Shown here: in pieces, positions 18,018 through 25,659 of the stretch
Position numbering within the stretch: position 1 is the stretch's first letter
How the letters are laid out: each line of letters starts with the position of its first letter
NCBI RefSeq assembly: GCF_000024725.1
Contig: NC_013960.1
Span: 2,094,001-2,158,000 of the forward strand
DNA from: Nitrosococcus halophilus Nc 4
GTDB lineage: Bacteria; Pseudomonadota; Gammaproteobacteria; Nitrosococcales; Nitrosococcaceae
Direction of reading: 5' to 3'
Length of the DNA: 64,000 nucleotides
Made by a program: the position numbers and the translations under genes
Notes under the pieces: generated by a model
The model's input: the letters and a program-made list of their open reading frames with translations, nothing else
Databases searched by the model: none
Told to the model about the DNA's origin: nothing

Positions 18018-18488
18018 TTAGAGCACGGGAGTCGTTGTGGATTGAAAACGTTTCCCTGATTCGAGCAGCTGTTTTAAGTTGCAAACTACGCTTTCGCTAC
18101 CTGCTTTAACTGAGTGGGCGATAGCATGTTCAAAGGGTCTCATAAAAAGCTCTAATTTCAACTCGAAAGTAAAGCGGACCCGGGTGGTTTTGTTTATAGC
18201 CTCGAAATCATAGAGCGCCCGATAATGGGGGCTTGAAGTGCTTTCAAACCATATCCGCCGTGGCGGTTGATACTCAACGACCTGAAAAGTCGATTCCGTC
18301 TGGCGGCCGCTATCTACGCGTACCTGTCTGGCCCTGGTCCCTGCCCTCACTGGACCGCTGGTTATCTTCTCAAGTTCGATTACCTCGGGGGACCACTTGG
18401 GATAATTCTCAAAAAATTCAACGGAGACGTACCGAAAAACATGCTCTAGTGGACGATCAATGAGAATGCTTGATTGGGTTTTAATCAT
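18018..18488 (-). CDS. SRPBCC (START/polyketide cyclase-like) protein
   Basis: A 156-residue protein with the SRPBCC pattern: an N-terminal strand SILIDRPLEHVFRYVS, a PEVIELEKITSGPVRAGTRARQV segment, and a long C-terminal helix from about residue 115. The fold forms a hydrophobic ligand cavity. The ligand is unknown. It stands alone on the minus strand between the PQQ-type dehydrogenase gene (same strand, downstream) and the GlcG-like gene (opposite strand). Confidence 0.8.
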   Translation of the reverse strand: MIKTQSSILIDRPLEHVFRYVSVEFFENYPKWSPEVIELEKITSGPVRAGTRARQVRVDSGRQTESTFQVVEYQPPRRIWFESTSSPHYRALYDFEAINKTTRVRFTFELKLELFMRPFEHAIAHSVKAGSESVVCNLKQLLESGKRFQSTTTPVL

Positions 18489-18608
18489 CGCGTTTTCTCC
18501 TCATATATTTTAAAGCTAGCAAATGGGGCCTTAATCTCAAGAGGAGTTCACTCGTCTAGAGAGGGGCATTAGAATGGTGGTATCTGGAATGGAATTTGGG
18601 AGAATCCT

Positions 18609-19148
18609 ATGATGAGCAAACTGGCATTAAAAATTAGAGTCTTTTGGTCTTTAATAATTCTTGGATTGGGTTGGGTTATTGGCGTTAATAATTTGGTCTT
18701 CGCAGAAGAGCTTCCAAAGCAATCTATCTTGCCCCTTGCTTTGGCCAATAAGGCGGCGCTTGCTGCGGTTGATCAGTGCAAGAAAGAAGGTTATCGAGTC
18801 AGCGCCGCGGTAGTGGATGGGGCTGGCGTGGTGGTCGCACTGCTAAGAGGAGATGGCGCCGGCGCCCATACCGTTGATAGTAGCCGGGGTAAGGCCTACA
18901 CGGCCGCGAGTCTGCGGGAGCCGACTCAAAAGCTAGCACAACTCATTGCCCAAAAACCGGAAATTCAGGCACTAAGAGATATGAATGAATCTATTTTGAT
19001 CCTAGGGGGCGGACTGCCCATCAAGATAGGGGGCGAAATCGTGGGCGGCATTGGCGTGGGGGGAGCTCCTGGCGCTGTTTTAGATGAGAACTGCGCCCGT
19101 GCTGGTCTAGAAAGCTTGGGTGCGGATCCCTATAAAGAAAATAATTAG
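18609..19148 (+). CDS. Exported GlcG/HbpS-family (DUF336) protein
   Basis: A 179-residue protein with a signal peptide (hydrophobic core about residues 11-30, cleavage near VFAEE) followed by a single GlcG/HbpS domain. Visible signatures are LALANKAALAAVDQCKKEGYRVSAAVVD, the SRGKAYTAASLREPT segment and the glycine-rich GGGLPIKIGGEIVGGIGVGGAPG. HbpS binds heme in Streptomyces; other family members are of unknown function. A periplasmic heme- or cofactor-binding role is plausible but unproven. Met 18609 and Met 18612 are adjacent; either may be used. Confidence 0.82.
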   Translation: MMSKLALKIRVFWSLIILGLGWVIGVNNLVFAEELPKQSILPLALANKAALAAVDQCKKEGYRVSAAVVDGAGVVVALLRGDGAGAHTVDSSRGKAYTAASLREPTQKLAQLIAQKPEIQALRDMNESILILGGGLPIKIGGEIVGGIGVGGAPGAVLDENCARAGLESLGADPYKENN

Positions 19149-19347
19149 CAGTTGTGGGTAGGGGGTTGCAGCGCGTTACAGCTAAGAGCCTGAGTTGTTC
19201 GCGCTAGCGCCCTAGGTCTTTGAGTGTTTGGGGTTTCATTACCATCGTTTCTCTTCCTGTTTTTTTCGTTACTCTTCCACCATGACTTAATAAAATGGCT
19301 GTAATGGGCTATTTTATTTGATAAACACAACTGAATCAGGGGCTGAT

Positions 19348-20859
19348 ATGGACGATAATAAAAAAGCTGAAGAGCTAATTTCCAAAACGGGTGAATTAGA
19401 GACCAAAACGGCCTCCCTTGATGAACAAACCCGTTCTCTTAAGGCGACAACTCAGGAATTAACTCGCCGTACTGAAGAACTGAACACTAAAATCGGTAAG
19501 CTGACCCAAAAGAGCGATAGCGCAGAGTCCCTGTTTGGGACCCTGAAGGGCCGCTCCGACACCCTAGAGACCAGCACTCGCCAACTTGCTTCCGAGACCC
19601 AGGAACTTCAGAGCAAAACTGGCGATCTGGCCACTAAAGTGGAGGAAGTCTTAGGCACAGCAACGACCCTAGAGCAAAAGGTCGGCGGTCTGATCACTTC
19701 TAAAGATGAACTGGCGGCCCAATTAAACGCTTTAAAAACCGAACTTTCCGCATTAGTAGATAAGAATGAGCAATTTGCCGCGGCGGCCAATACCTTGGAA
19801 TCCCGGGCGGGTTCTTTGGAAGGAATGGCTGATGAGCTGAAGGGGCAAATTAAAGAGCTGGATACCCACACGGGGGAACTTCGGGCAAAGGGTGACTCCT
19901 TAGCAGGACGACTCCAACAGTTGGAGACACGGACGGGTGAGCTAAATCCTCAAGTGGCGGCACTCAATGACACCACTGCTCGTTTAACCTCTCAAAGCGA
20001 TGGGCTGAAGTCCAATATTGAAGGGTTGGAAAAGCAGTTTGGGGAACTCCAGGCCGTTTCAGATGAATTAAACACCCGGGCCACCAAGCTTGAAAACAAG
20101 TCCGCCAACCAGGCGTCCCAACTTAGGGCGCTTGGAACTCGAACCGATAAGCACATCTCCCGCTCCCATAAAATTTTCTGGGTGCTAGGAATTGCCGTGG
20201 CTCTCTGGCCGATTGCCGGGGTTTGGTTGCATCTCAATCATACCAAAAAATTAGAGGCCCAAACCTCTAAGGAAGGTCCAGCGCCGGCAACATTAACAGG
20301 CCGGCTCAATGAGGCGGACCAGGCTCGAAATGAGCTTCAAGCCCAGATTGCACAAACCCAATCGCAAGTCGCTCAAACCCGTGGGGAGCTGGAAGCAGTT
20401 CAAGAAACGCTTATACAACATAACCGTTTATGGAGCGATCTTAAACAAAAAACAACCGGCTTGAATACTTCCATGGGGCAATTAGAGCAGCGGGTCAGTG
20501 CTCTTGAGCAAAAGTCGCCGCCGGAAGGGGAAATCAGCCGTTTTGGTTCGAGTCTTAATAATGCTAATTGGCTGCTCGGCCAACCGCCCGAACACTATAC
20601 GCTGCAATTGTTAACTGCAATCAATGAGGCGTGGCTGGCGGATTTTATTGAGCGTTATCCGCCTCCTTCGAATTCGGCCCATTTCCGTACTGCCGAGGGG
20701 GGATGGTATCGGTACAGGGTGGTCACCGGCGTTTATGAGAATGTGGCTTCCGCTTCGCAAGCTCTGCAAGCGCTTCCCGATCCTTGGAAAAAATACAACC
20801 CCTGGATTCGTAGGATAGGCCCTATTCAGGAGAATATTTCAGTCCGTCCCGGAGGGTAA
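19348..20859 (+). CDS. Long coiled-coil membrane protein with C-terminal SPOR-like domain
   Basis: A protein of about 503 residues. ATG 19348 is preferred over the TTG at 19318 because AGGGG lies at good spacing. Residues 1-270 are an almost uninterrupted coiled coil built of short repeats with the pattern K/R-T-x-E-L-x-x-x-T, as in TGELETKTASL and TRRTEELNTKIGKL. One membrane segment follows (IFWVLGIAVALWPIAGVW, about residues 282-300), then a second coiled coil. The C-terminal 100 residues resemble a SPOR-type domain (HYTLQLLTAINEAWLADFIE, VVTGVYENVASASQALQALP), as in DamX. The predicted topology is a cytoplasmic coiled-coil rod, an inner-membrane anchor and a periplasmic domain that may bind denuded peptidoglycan at the septum. 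The role in division or envelope organisation is inferred. Confidence 0.8.
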   Translation: MDDNKKAEELISKTGELETKTASLDEQTRSLKATTQELTRRTEELNTKIGKLTQKSDSAESLFGTLKGRSDTLETSTRQLASETQELQSKTGDLATKVEEVLGTATTLEQKVGGLITSKDELAAQLNALKTELSALVDKNEQFAAAANTLESRAGSLEGMADELKGQIKELDTHTGELRAKGDSLAGRLQQLETRTGELNPQVAALNDTTARLTSQSDGLKSNIEGLEKQFGELQAVSDELNTRATKLENKSANQASQLRALGTRTDKHISRSHKIFWVLGIAVALWPIAGVWLHLNHTKKLEAQTSKEGPAPATLTGRLNEADQARNELQAQIAQTQSQVAQTRGELEAVQETLIQHNRLWSDLKQKTTGLNTSMGQLEQRVSALEQKSPPEGEISRFGSSLNNANWLLGQPPEHYTLQLLTAINEAWLADFIERYPPPSNSAHFRTAEGGWYRYRVVTGVYENVASASQALQALPDPWKKYNPWIRRIGPIQENISVRPGG

Positions 20860-20885
20860 ACCCCAGAGGTTCAAAATGGCGGGGT

Positions 20886-21644
20886 TTATTTCCCCAGCAA
20901 GAGGTCTTTGGCTTGGTTGATTTTGGCGGCAAGATAATCGGATCCTCCATGATCCGGATGGACCTTCTGCATCAGCCGACGGTGGGCGGTAATAATTTCC
21001 TGTTTACTGGCTCCGGTCGCCAAGCCTAGGATTTGATAGGCTTCTTCCGGCGACATTTCCCCATTACTTGCAGGATGATCCTGCTGAGCTTTGGCATTGG
21101 CCTGGTCTTGCCAATCCTCTCCGTAGACCCGTTCCAAATAGGCCCGCACCAGGGCCGCCGATTCTTCATCCGCCGCCTGACATTCTAGGAGCAACTGAGC
21201 CAGATCCGGTAAACCTAGAGCATCCAGGGGTTTGCCGGAAAAACTGCCTGCCAGCACTTCTCCTGTCATCTCCCCGGTCTCGTGATCCAGGGTCATGCGC
21301 ACAAACCGCGCTTCCACGGTGGAACGGTTAGGGGCGGTACTTCCGGAGTCGGCATTCCCAAAACCCGTGTTGGCGCGGCGGTAAGCCCATAGTCGCTGCA
21401 ACAGGGGAACAAAGCGGAGTAAGGGCAGTAGCCGTGCAACCCCTGCCGCCAGGGCGCCTAGCAGCGCCATTACCCAGGGCAGCCGGCCCGTGGCCATGAG
21501 AAATAAAAAGAGGCCGATAGCCAGTGCAATACCGCCCCGGCGCATAGACTGGATCACCACCGGGCGCGGGGTTTGAGCAATCCAACGGCGCAGTAAAATA
21601 ATCCCAATGAGGACCAGTAAAGCAAGCAGAACAGCGGGACGCAC
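20886..21644 (-). CDS. Membrane-anchored DnaJ-domain protein
   Basis: A 252-residue protein with hydrophobic segments at about 3-18 and 38-75, a linker, and a C-terminal J domain (EAYQILGLATGASKQEI, then HPD in KVHPDHGGSDYLAAKINQAKDLLLG). The intact HPD tripeptide means it can stimulate an Hsp70 ATPase. The order membrane anchor then C-terminal J domain resembles TIM14-like and DjlA-like co-chaperones. The stop is 27 bases from the end of the convergent coiled-coil gene. It lies 5 bases downstream of the VWA gene and is probably co-transcribed with it. Confidence 0.87.
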   Translation of the reverse strand: MRPAVLLALLVLIGIILLRRWIAQTPRPVVIQSMRRGGIALAIGLFLFLMATGRLPWVMALLGALAAGVARLLPLLRFVPLLQRLWAYRRANTGFGNADSGSTAPNRSTVEARFVRMTLDHETGEMTGEVLAGSFSGKPLDALGLPDLAQLLLECQAADEESAALVRAYLERVYGEDWQDQANAKAQQDHPASNGEMSPEEAYQILGLATGASKQEIITAHRRLMQKVHPDHGGSDYLAAKINQAKDLLLGK

Positions 21645-21649
21645 GTTGA

Positions 21650-22366
21650 CTAATCTTTTTTGACTTGATGAATGAGCTGCAAGGTTACTCCACCTTGGCG
21701 CTGGCTAAAGTTTTCCAAGGCGTGTCGCCCCCCGGTAGCATAGACCGCCACGGCGCTTAAGAGGTCGCGCAATTGGGCCGCACTGGCGGCATTAAAGCGG
21801 CAATAAGCGCCCTGGGTTAATTGGGCTATTTGCCGAAAGGCCTGCTCCGCCACGGGATCATGGCCTTCCTGAAACACAAAGACGGGGATGCCCAGAACCC
21901 CAAGCTCACCGGCAATATGACAGAGACGGTCCACGTTTTCTTCCATGCAATCGCCCACGAAAACCAAGGCGTTGACCTTTTGTTTCCGGGCCTCATCCCG
22001 AGCATGCTGTAACACCCTTTCAATTTGAGTGTAGCCACCAAGGCAACTCACGGCAGTCATCTGTTTTAGGAGCGCATCAGAGTGGCGGACCCAAGGGCTG
22101 GCGAAAAATTCTTTAAACCCTCGATAGTAACATAGCTGGATTTCGAGCCCACCCAAAGCGGCTGTTTCCTGGAACATTTGGGCCTGGAGGTGGCAAGCCC
22201 GATCCCAAGTGGGCTCCCGGCTTGCGGTGGCATCCATGGCGAAAATTAGCCGGCCATAGCGACCACCGGGTTTAATCCGGGGCATGGCCGCGACTTTTTT
22301 AAGGAACGCATCCACTTCGGTGTTGCGGGATCCTTGTCGAAGTGATTTACCTGCTTTTTCTGTCAT
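21650..22366 (-). CDS. VWA-like domain protein
   Basis: About 238 residues from Met at 22366 (a longer frame begins at 22411). The N-terminal strand GRLIFAMDATASREPTWD is a MIDAS-like DxTxS motif of a von Willebrand factor A fold. Later LVFVGDCMEENVDRLC and IPVFVFQEGHDPVAEQAF supply further fold strands. The protein has no signal peptide, so it should be cytoplasmic. It precedes the DnaJ-domain gene by 5 bases. Together they suggest a small chaperone or metal-dependent assembly module, but no client is evident. Confidence 0.78.
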   Translation of the reverse strand: MTEKAGKSLRQGSRNTEVDAFLKKVAAMPRIKPGGRYGRLIFAMDATASREPTWDRACHLQAQMFQETAALGGLEIQLCYYRGFKEFFASPWVRHSDALLKQMTAVSCLGGYTQIERVLQHARDEARKQKVNALVFVGDCMEENVDRLCHIAGELGVLGIPVFVFQEGHDPVAEQAFRQIAQLTQGAYCRFNAASAAQLRDLLSAVAVYATGGRHALENFSQRQGGVTLQLIHQVKKD

Positions 22367-22462
22367 AACTGTATGATAATGCAATAAGATAGGGAACGGT
22401 TTAGCGTGCAAATAATTAAGTTTCTTATTGTCATTAGGCGCAAAGTGATGGCGTAGGTTTCA

Positions 22463-23332
22463 ATGAATACCAATCATTTGAAGGAATCTTACCAAAAGGC
22501 CCATTTTGATTGGCTTTCGCTCCGATATCCACTGGATGCAACAGCTCGTAATCGGCATCTTGAAGCCCAAGCTTTAAGCCAGCTATCGGCGGGCGAGGCG
22601 CTTCGGGTTTTGGATCTAGGCGCCGGCGCCGGGGCCAATATTGGCTATTACCGTCGCCTTTTGCCTTCCGCGACCCAGTGGTGGCTGGTGGAGCGGGATG
22701 CTGCGCTTTTAAAGCAGCTTCCTCGGTTTATTGAGGGTATGGGGGAAGAAGGGGGCAATATTATCCCCAAAGCCATCCATCCTTTGAGGGGGAATTTCTT
22801 AGATCCGGATTGTCCTGTTTATAGCCACTCCTTTGATCTGGTCCTTGCCAATGCCGTCTTCGATCTCTTAAGCGCCGATCAATTTCAGCGGTTGCTCCAG
22901 CTATTTCGCCAGGCCTGGGGAAAACATTCCCCCTTGTTTTTGTTCACCCTCAACCTGGATCAAGGCCTCCGTTTTAACCCGACTGATAAAGAAACGGAAT
23001 ACTGGTGTCGGCGTTATGAAGAGCATATGCACCGGCTCCAGCATTTTGGCCGAGCCATGGCGGCCCATTGTGGGCAGTGGATGGAAAGATTATTCCTGGA
23101 AAATGGCTTTAAGGTGGAAAGCGGCTCCTCGGCTTGGGAAATATCCCCTCAGCAAACGGAGGTTCTCCTAGCCAAGCTCGAATTTTTCGAAAAAGCGATG
23201 ACTGAATTGGTGGGAACTGATGCTCGGCAGCGGAATTCATTCCAACAATGGTTAGCGCAAAAACGGCATCAGGCGCGTCAGCAGGAATTTTCATTGTTGG
23301 TTCCTCATCGGGATGTGTTGGCGAGGATGTAG
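22463..23332 (+). CDS. Class I SAM-dependent methyltransferase
   Basis: A 289-residue Rossmann-fold methyltransferase. Motif I is VLDLGAGAGANIGYYRRLLP (about residues 47-66), the acidic residue ending the second strand is in WLVERDAALL, and motif IV-like text is SFDLVLANAVFDLLS. The substrate is unknown. Its last codons and stop (from 23323) are included in a 575-base tandem duplication that continues into the RAYT array. I recall methyltransferases of this kind beside PTPS-like, RibD-like and MDR genes in other proteobacteria, so it may belong functionally to the 27-32 kb cluster, now separated from it by transposases. Confidence 0.87.
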   Translation: MNTNHLKESYQKAHFDWLSLRYPLDATARNRHLEAQALSQLSAGEALRVLDLGAGAGANIGYYRRLLPSATQWWLVERDAALLKQLPRFIEGMGEEGGNIIPKAIHPLRGNFLDPDCPVYSHSFDLVLANAVFDLLSADQFQRLLQLFRQAWGKHSPLFLFTLNLDQGLRFNPTDKETEYWCRRYEEHMHRLQHFGRAMAAHCGQWMERLFLENGFKVESGSSAWEISPQQTEVLLAKLEFFEKAMTELVGTDARQRNSFQQWLAQKRHQARQQEFSLLVPHRDVLARM

Positions 23333-23897
23333 TTAGGATATTACGCTCGCCGATAAGATTTAGCATACTAAGGAAATCACATTGGATATTGAGTTTTTTA
23401 CAAACAAATTTGTGGGCATGATCATATTGGCTACCTTCATTGCATATACCGTTCGTGAAGAAAAAGAGAAAAAGGGTCAGTTCTCATATTACAGCATTCA
23501 ATGCTATATTTTGGTGTATAGCGTTTCCCTTACAGGAGAGATATGGTTAGATTTAGAATTAAGGTCCTGCTAGGTCAATATTCGTATCTCATTTATTCGG
23601 GAAACGCTATAGGGCAAGACCTTTAAGAATAGAATTTGCGGGGGCGCTGTATCATGTGACCTCGAGAGGAGACCGGCGCGAAGACATCTATCTGGAAGAG
23701 GAGGATAGAGAGGCTTGGTTGGAGGTATTGGGCACTGTCTGCCGCCGCTTCAACTGGGTGGTGTGGGCCTATTGTCAGATGAACAACCATTATCATTTGG
23801 TGGTGGAAACGGTGGAGGGGAACCTCTCGAAGGGGATGCGGCAGCTCAATGGGGTGTATACACAGCGCTTTAATCGCCGCCATGACTTGGTGGGTCA
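23323..23897 (+). repeat. 575-bp tandem duplication, unit 1
   Basis: Unit 1 of a tandem repeat that appears exact by eye; unit 2 is 23898-24472. It starts within the last four codons of the methyltransferase gene and ends inside the RAYT gene at GGTGGGTCA. It carries a small TTG-start frame (about 23382-23573) with a short hydrophobic stretch (FVGMIILATFIAYTV), a RAYT left end (GGGTCAGTTCTCA), MITE A and the RAYT 5' half. The junction GGGTCA-GAGGATG shows little or no microhomology. Confidence 0.85.
23517..23611. repeat. MITE family A, array copy 1
   Basis: A 95-base copy, TATAGCGTTTCCC to GGGAAACGCTATA. It lies exactly between the RAYT left end and the RAYT coding region, at the position of the transposase start codon. 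Confidence 0.8.
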
Positions 23898-23907
23898 GAG
23901 GATGTAG
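23612..23907 (+). pseudogene. RAYT transposase copy 1, 5' fragment
   Basis: The first 90 codons or so of a REP-associated tyrosine transposase (Y1_Tnp). The start is lost: the codons reading R-P-L-R-I-E-F-A-G-A-L-Y-H-V are present, but the expected ATG is replaced by the MITE end. The HUH-type motif NNHYHLVVET is kept. The frame ends by running into the duplicated methyltransferase tail (VGQRM stop), so the catalytic Tyr region is missing. Confidence 0.8.
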
Positions 23908-24472
23908 TTAGGATATTACGCTCGCCGATAAGATTTAGCATACTAAGGAAATCACATTGGATATTGAGTTTTTTACAAACAAATTTGTGGGCATGATCAT
24001 ATTGGCTACCTTCATTGCATATACCGTTCGTGAAGAAAAAGAGAAAAAGGGTCAGTTCTCATATTACAGCATTCAATGCTATATTTTGGTGTATAGCGTT
24101 TCCCTTACAGGAGAGATATGGTTAGATTTAGAATTAAGGTCCTGCTAGGTCAATATTCGTATCTCATTTATTCGGGAAACGCTATAGGGCAAGACCTTTA
24201 AGAATAGAATTTGCGGGGGCGCTGTATCATGTGACCTCGAGAGGAGACCGGCGCGAAGACATCTATCTGGAAGAGGAGGATAGAGAGGCTTGGTTGGAGG
24301 TATTGGGCACTGTCTGCCGCCGCTTCAACTGGGTGGTGTGGGCCTATTGTCAGATGAACAACCATTATCATTTGGTGGTGGAAACGGTGGAGGGGAACCT
24401 CTCGAAGGGGATGCGGCAGCTCAATGGGGTGTATACACAGCGCTTTAATCGCCGCCATGACTTGGTGGGTCA
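23898..24472 (+). repeat. 575-bp tandem duplication, unit 2
   Basis: Unit 2, offset from unit 1 by 575 bases; I saw no differences. It repeats the final codons of the methyltransferase gene as non-functional sequence, so the end of the ancestral locus can be dated to before the duplication. The RAYT frame then continues past 24472, unlike in unit 1. Confidence 0.85.
24092..24186. repeat. MITE family A, array copy 2
   Basis: Copy duplicated with the 575-base unit; identical by eye to the copy at 23517. Confidence 0.8.
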
Positions 24473-24638
24473 TCTGTATCAAGGTCGTTATAAGGCGATT
24501 TTAGTCCAAAAGGAAAACTACTTGCTGGAGCTGTCCAGATATGTGGTATTGAATCCGCTGCGAGGGGGATTAGTGGGAAAACTGGAGGATTGGCCTTGGA
24601 GCAGTTATCTGGCCATGATAGGAGAGGCGAGTGTGTAG
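24187..24638 (+). pseudogene. RAYT transposase copy 2, truncated
   Basis: Carries the N-terminal domain with the HUH motif and the catalytic-Tyr helix (ENYLLELSRYVVLNPLRGG), but stops after GEASV. Relative to copy 4 it loses the C-terminal 130 residues or so. The break is followed at once by a different transposon-type end (GAGGACTGACCCTT), which suggests recombination or deletion between two related RAYT ends. There is no ATG at the expected start, and ATA replaces the GTG used in copies 3 and 4. Confidence 0.78.
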
Positions 24639-24678
24639 GGATTGAGGACTGACCCTTGTCTTAAAAAGAGGTTGCCTG

Positions 24679-24885
24679 ATGAAATTCGTAGTAACTTTAG
24701 ATCGTGACGAAGATGGAATGTGGATCATTGAATGCCCTTCCATCCCGGGTTGTGTTAGTCAAGGAAAAACTAGAGAGGAAGCACTGGAAAATATAAAAGA
24801 AGCTATTCAGCTTTGCTTGGAAGTGCGTGCAGAACATGGTCTTCCTCTTACGGTAGAAACCAAACAAGTAGAAGTTAGGGTGTAA
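24679..24885 (+). CDS. hicB: HicB-family antitoxin
   Basis: A 68-residue HicB-like protein: DRDEDGMWIIECPSIPGC and the GKTREEALENIKEAIQLCLE helix are typical of the partial RNase H-like HicB fold. GAGG sits at a good distance before ATG. It has only the HicA-binding domain and no added DNA-binding domain. Its TAA overlaps the ATG of hicA by one base (TAATG), so the pair should be translationally coupled. It is expected to neutralise the HicA mRNA interferase. It lies between RAYT copies 2 and 3, suggesting acquisition with or within the transposon array. Confidence 0.9.
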   Translation: MKFVVTLDRDEDGMWIIECPSIPGCVSQGKTREEALENIKEAIQLCLEVRAEHGLPLTVETKQVEVRV

Positions 24886-25115
24886 TGCCATCTATACCCA
24901 CGTTGAGCGGACAAGAGGTCGTGAAGGTATTTTCTCGCTGCGGTTGGAAGGTGGTGCGACAAAGGGGTAGCCATATCATTATGGTCAAGGAAGGTTATAC
25001 GGCTACTCTTTCTGTTCCCAATCACAAAGAGGCAGCAAAAGGAACATTACGCAGTTTAATACGGTTGGCAGATTTATCTATTGAACAATTTCTTGAAGAG
25101 GCAAAGAGCGTCTAA
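24885..25115 (+). CDS. hicA: HicA-family mRNA interferase toxin
   Basis: A 76-residue HicA (YcfA) toxin with a dsRBD-like fold: VVKVFSRCGWKVVRQRGSHIIMV contains the conserved catalytic His in GSH. The C-terminal VPNHKEAAKGTLRSLIRLADLS is the family's second signature. The gene begins inside the hicB stop. HicA cleaves mRNA unless bound by HicB. The reading frame and active-site His are intact, so the module may be functional despite the rearranged surroundings. Confidence 0.92.
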   Translation: MPSIPTLSGQEVVKVFSRCGWKVVRQRGSHIIMVKEGYTATLSVPNHKEAAKGTLRSLIRLADLSIEQFLEEAKSV

Positions 25116-25145
25116 TGAAAATTTTGAGGAGTGGAAAAGGGGTCA

Positions 25146-25502
25146 GAGTGGAAAAGGGGTCAGTTCTCATATTACAGCATTCAATGCTATATTTGGTGTA
25201 TAGCGTTTCCCTTACAGGAGAGATATTGAGAATTAAGGTCCTGCTAGGTCAATATTCGTATCTCATTTATTCGGGAAACGCTATAGGGCAAGACCTTTAA
25301 GAGTGGAATTTGCAGGCGCGCTGTACCATGTGACCTCAAGAGGAGACCGGCGCGAAGACATCTATCTGGGAGAGGAGGATAGAGAGGCCTGGTTGGAGGT
25401 ATTGGGCACTGTCTGCCACCGCTTCAACTGGGTGGTGTGGGCCTATTGTCAGATGAACAACCATTATCATTTGGTGGTGGAAACGGTGGAGGGGAACCTC
25501 TC
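25146..25502 (+). repeat. 357-bp tandem duplication, unit 1
   Basis: Unit 1 of a second tandem duplication; unit 2 starts at 25503. It contains GAGTGGAAAAGGGGTCAG, a RAYT left end, MITE A and the RAYT 5' part as far as GAACCTCTCG. A few substitutions separate the two units (for example GCAGGCGCGCTGTACC versus GCGGGGGCGCTGTATC), so it is older than the 575-base duplication or has been altered by gene conversion. A 17-base repeat (GAGTGGAAAAGGGGTCA) is partly duplicated at its left edge. Confidence 0.8.
25199..25285. repeat. MITE family A, array copy 3 (short form)
   Basis: An 87-base variant with the same TATAGCGTTTCCC/GGGAAACGCTATA ends. It lacks about 8 internal bases compared with the copies at 23517 and 24092 (GATATTGAGAATT replaces the longer GATATGGTTAGATTTAGAATT). 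Confidence 0.8.
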
Positions 25503-25560
25503 GAGTGGAAAAGGGGTCAGTTCTCATATTACAGCATTCAATGCTATATTTGGTGTATAG
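25303..25560 (+). pseudogene. RAYT transposase copy 3, 5' fragment
   Basis: A 5' fragment with GTG at 25303 (M-E-F-A-G-A-L-Y-H-V). It keeps the HUH motif but leaves the family sequence after EGNLSS, where it runs into the next duplicated unit (SGKGVSSHITAFNAIFGV). The catalytic Tyr domain is missing. Confidence 0.78.
25513..25526 (+). repeat. RAYT element left terminal repeat
   Basis: GGGGTCAGTTCTCA, a perfect 14-base inverted match to TGAGAACTGACCCC at 26501-26514. The pair brackets the complete RAYT copy, making an element of about 1.0 kb. Confidence 0.65.
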
Positions 25561-25642
25561 CGTTTCCCTTACAGGAGAGATATTGAGAATTAAGGTCCTG
25601 CTAGGTCAATATTCGTATCTCATTTATTCGGGAAACGCTATA
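25556..25642. repeat. MITE family A, array copy 4 (short form)
   Basis: Copy of the 87-base variant carried by the second 357-base unit. It sits directly before the RAYT copy 4 coding sequence. Confidence 0.8.
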
Positions 25643-25659
25643 GGGCAAGACCTTTAAGA

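Noticed and set aside
22366-22462. Prophage or genomic-island attachment site near the tRNA or transposon genes
   Set aside because: No integrase and no duplicated tRNA 3' end were seen in the window.
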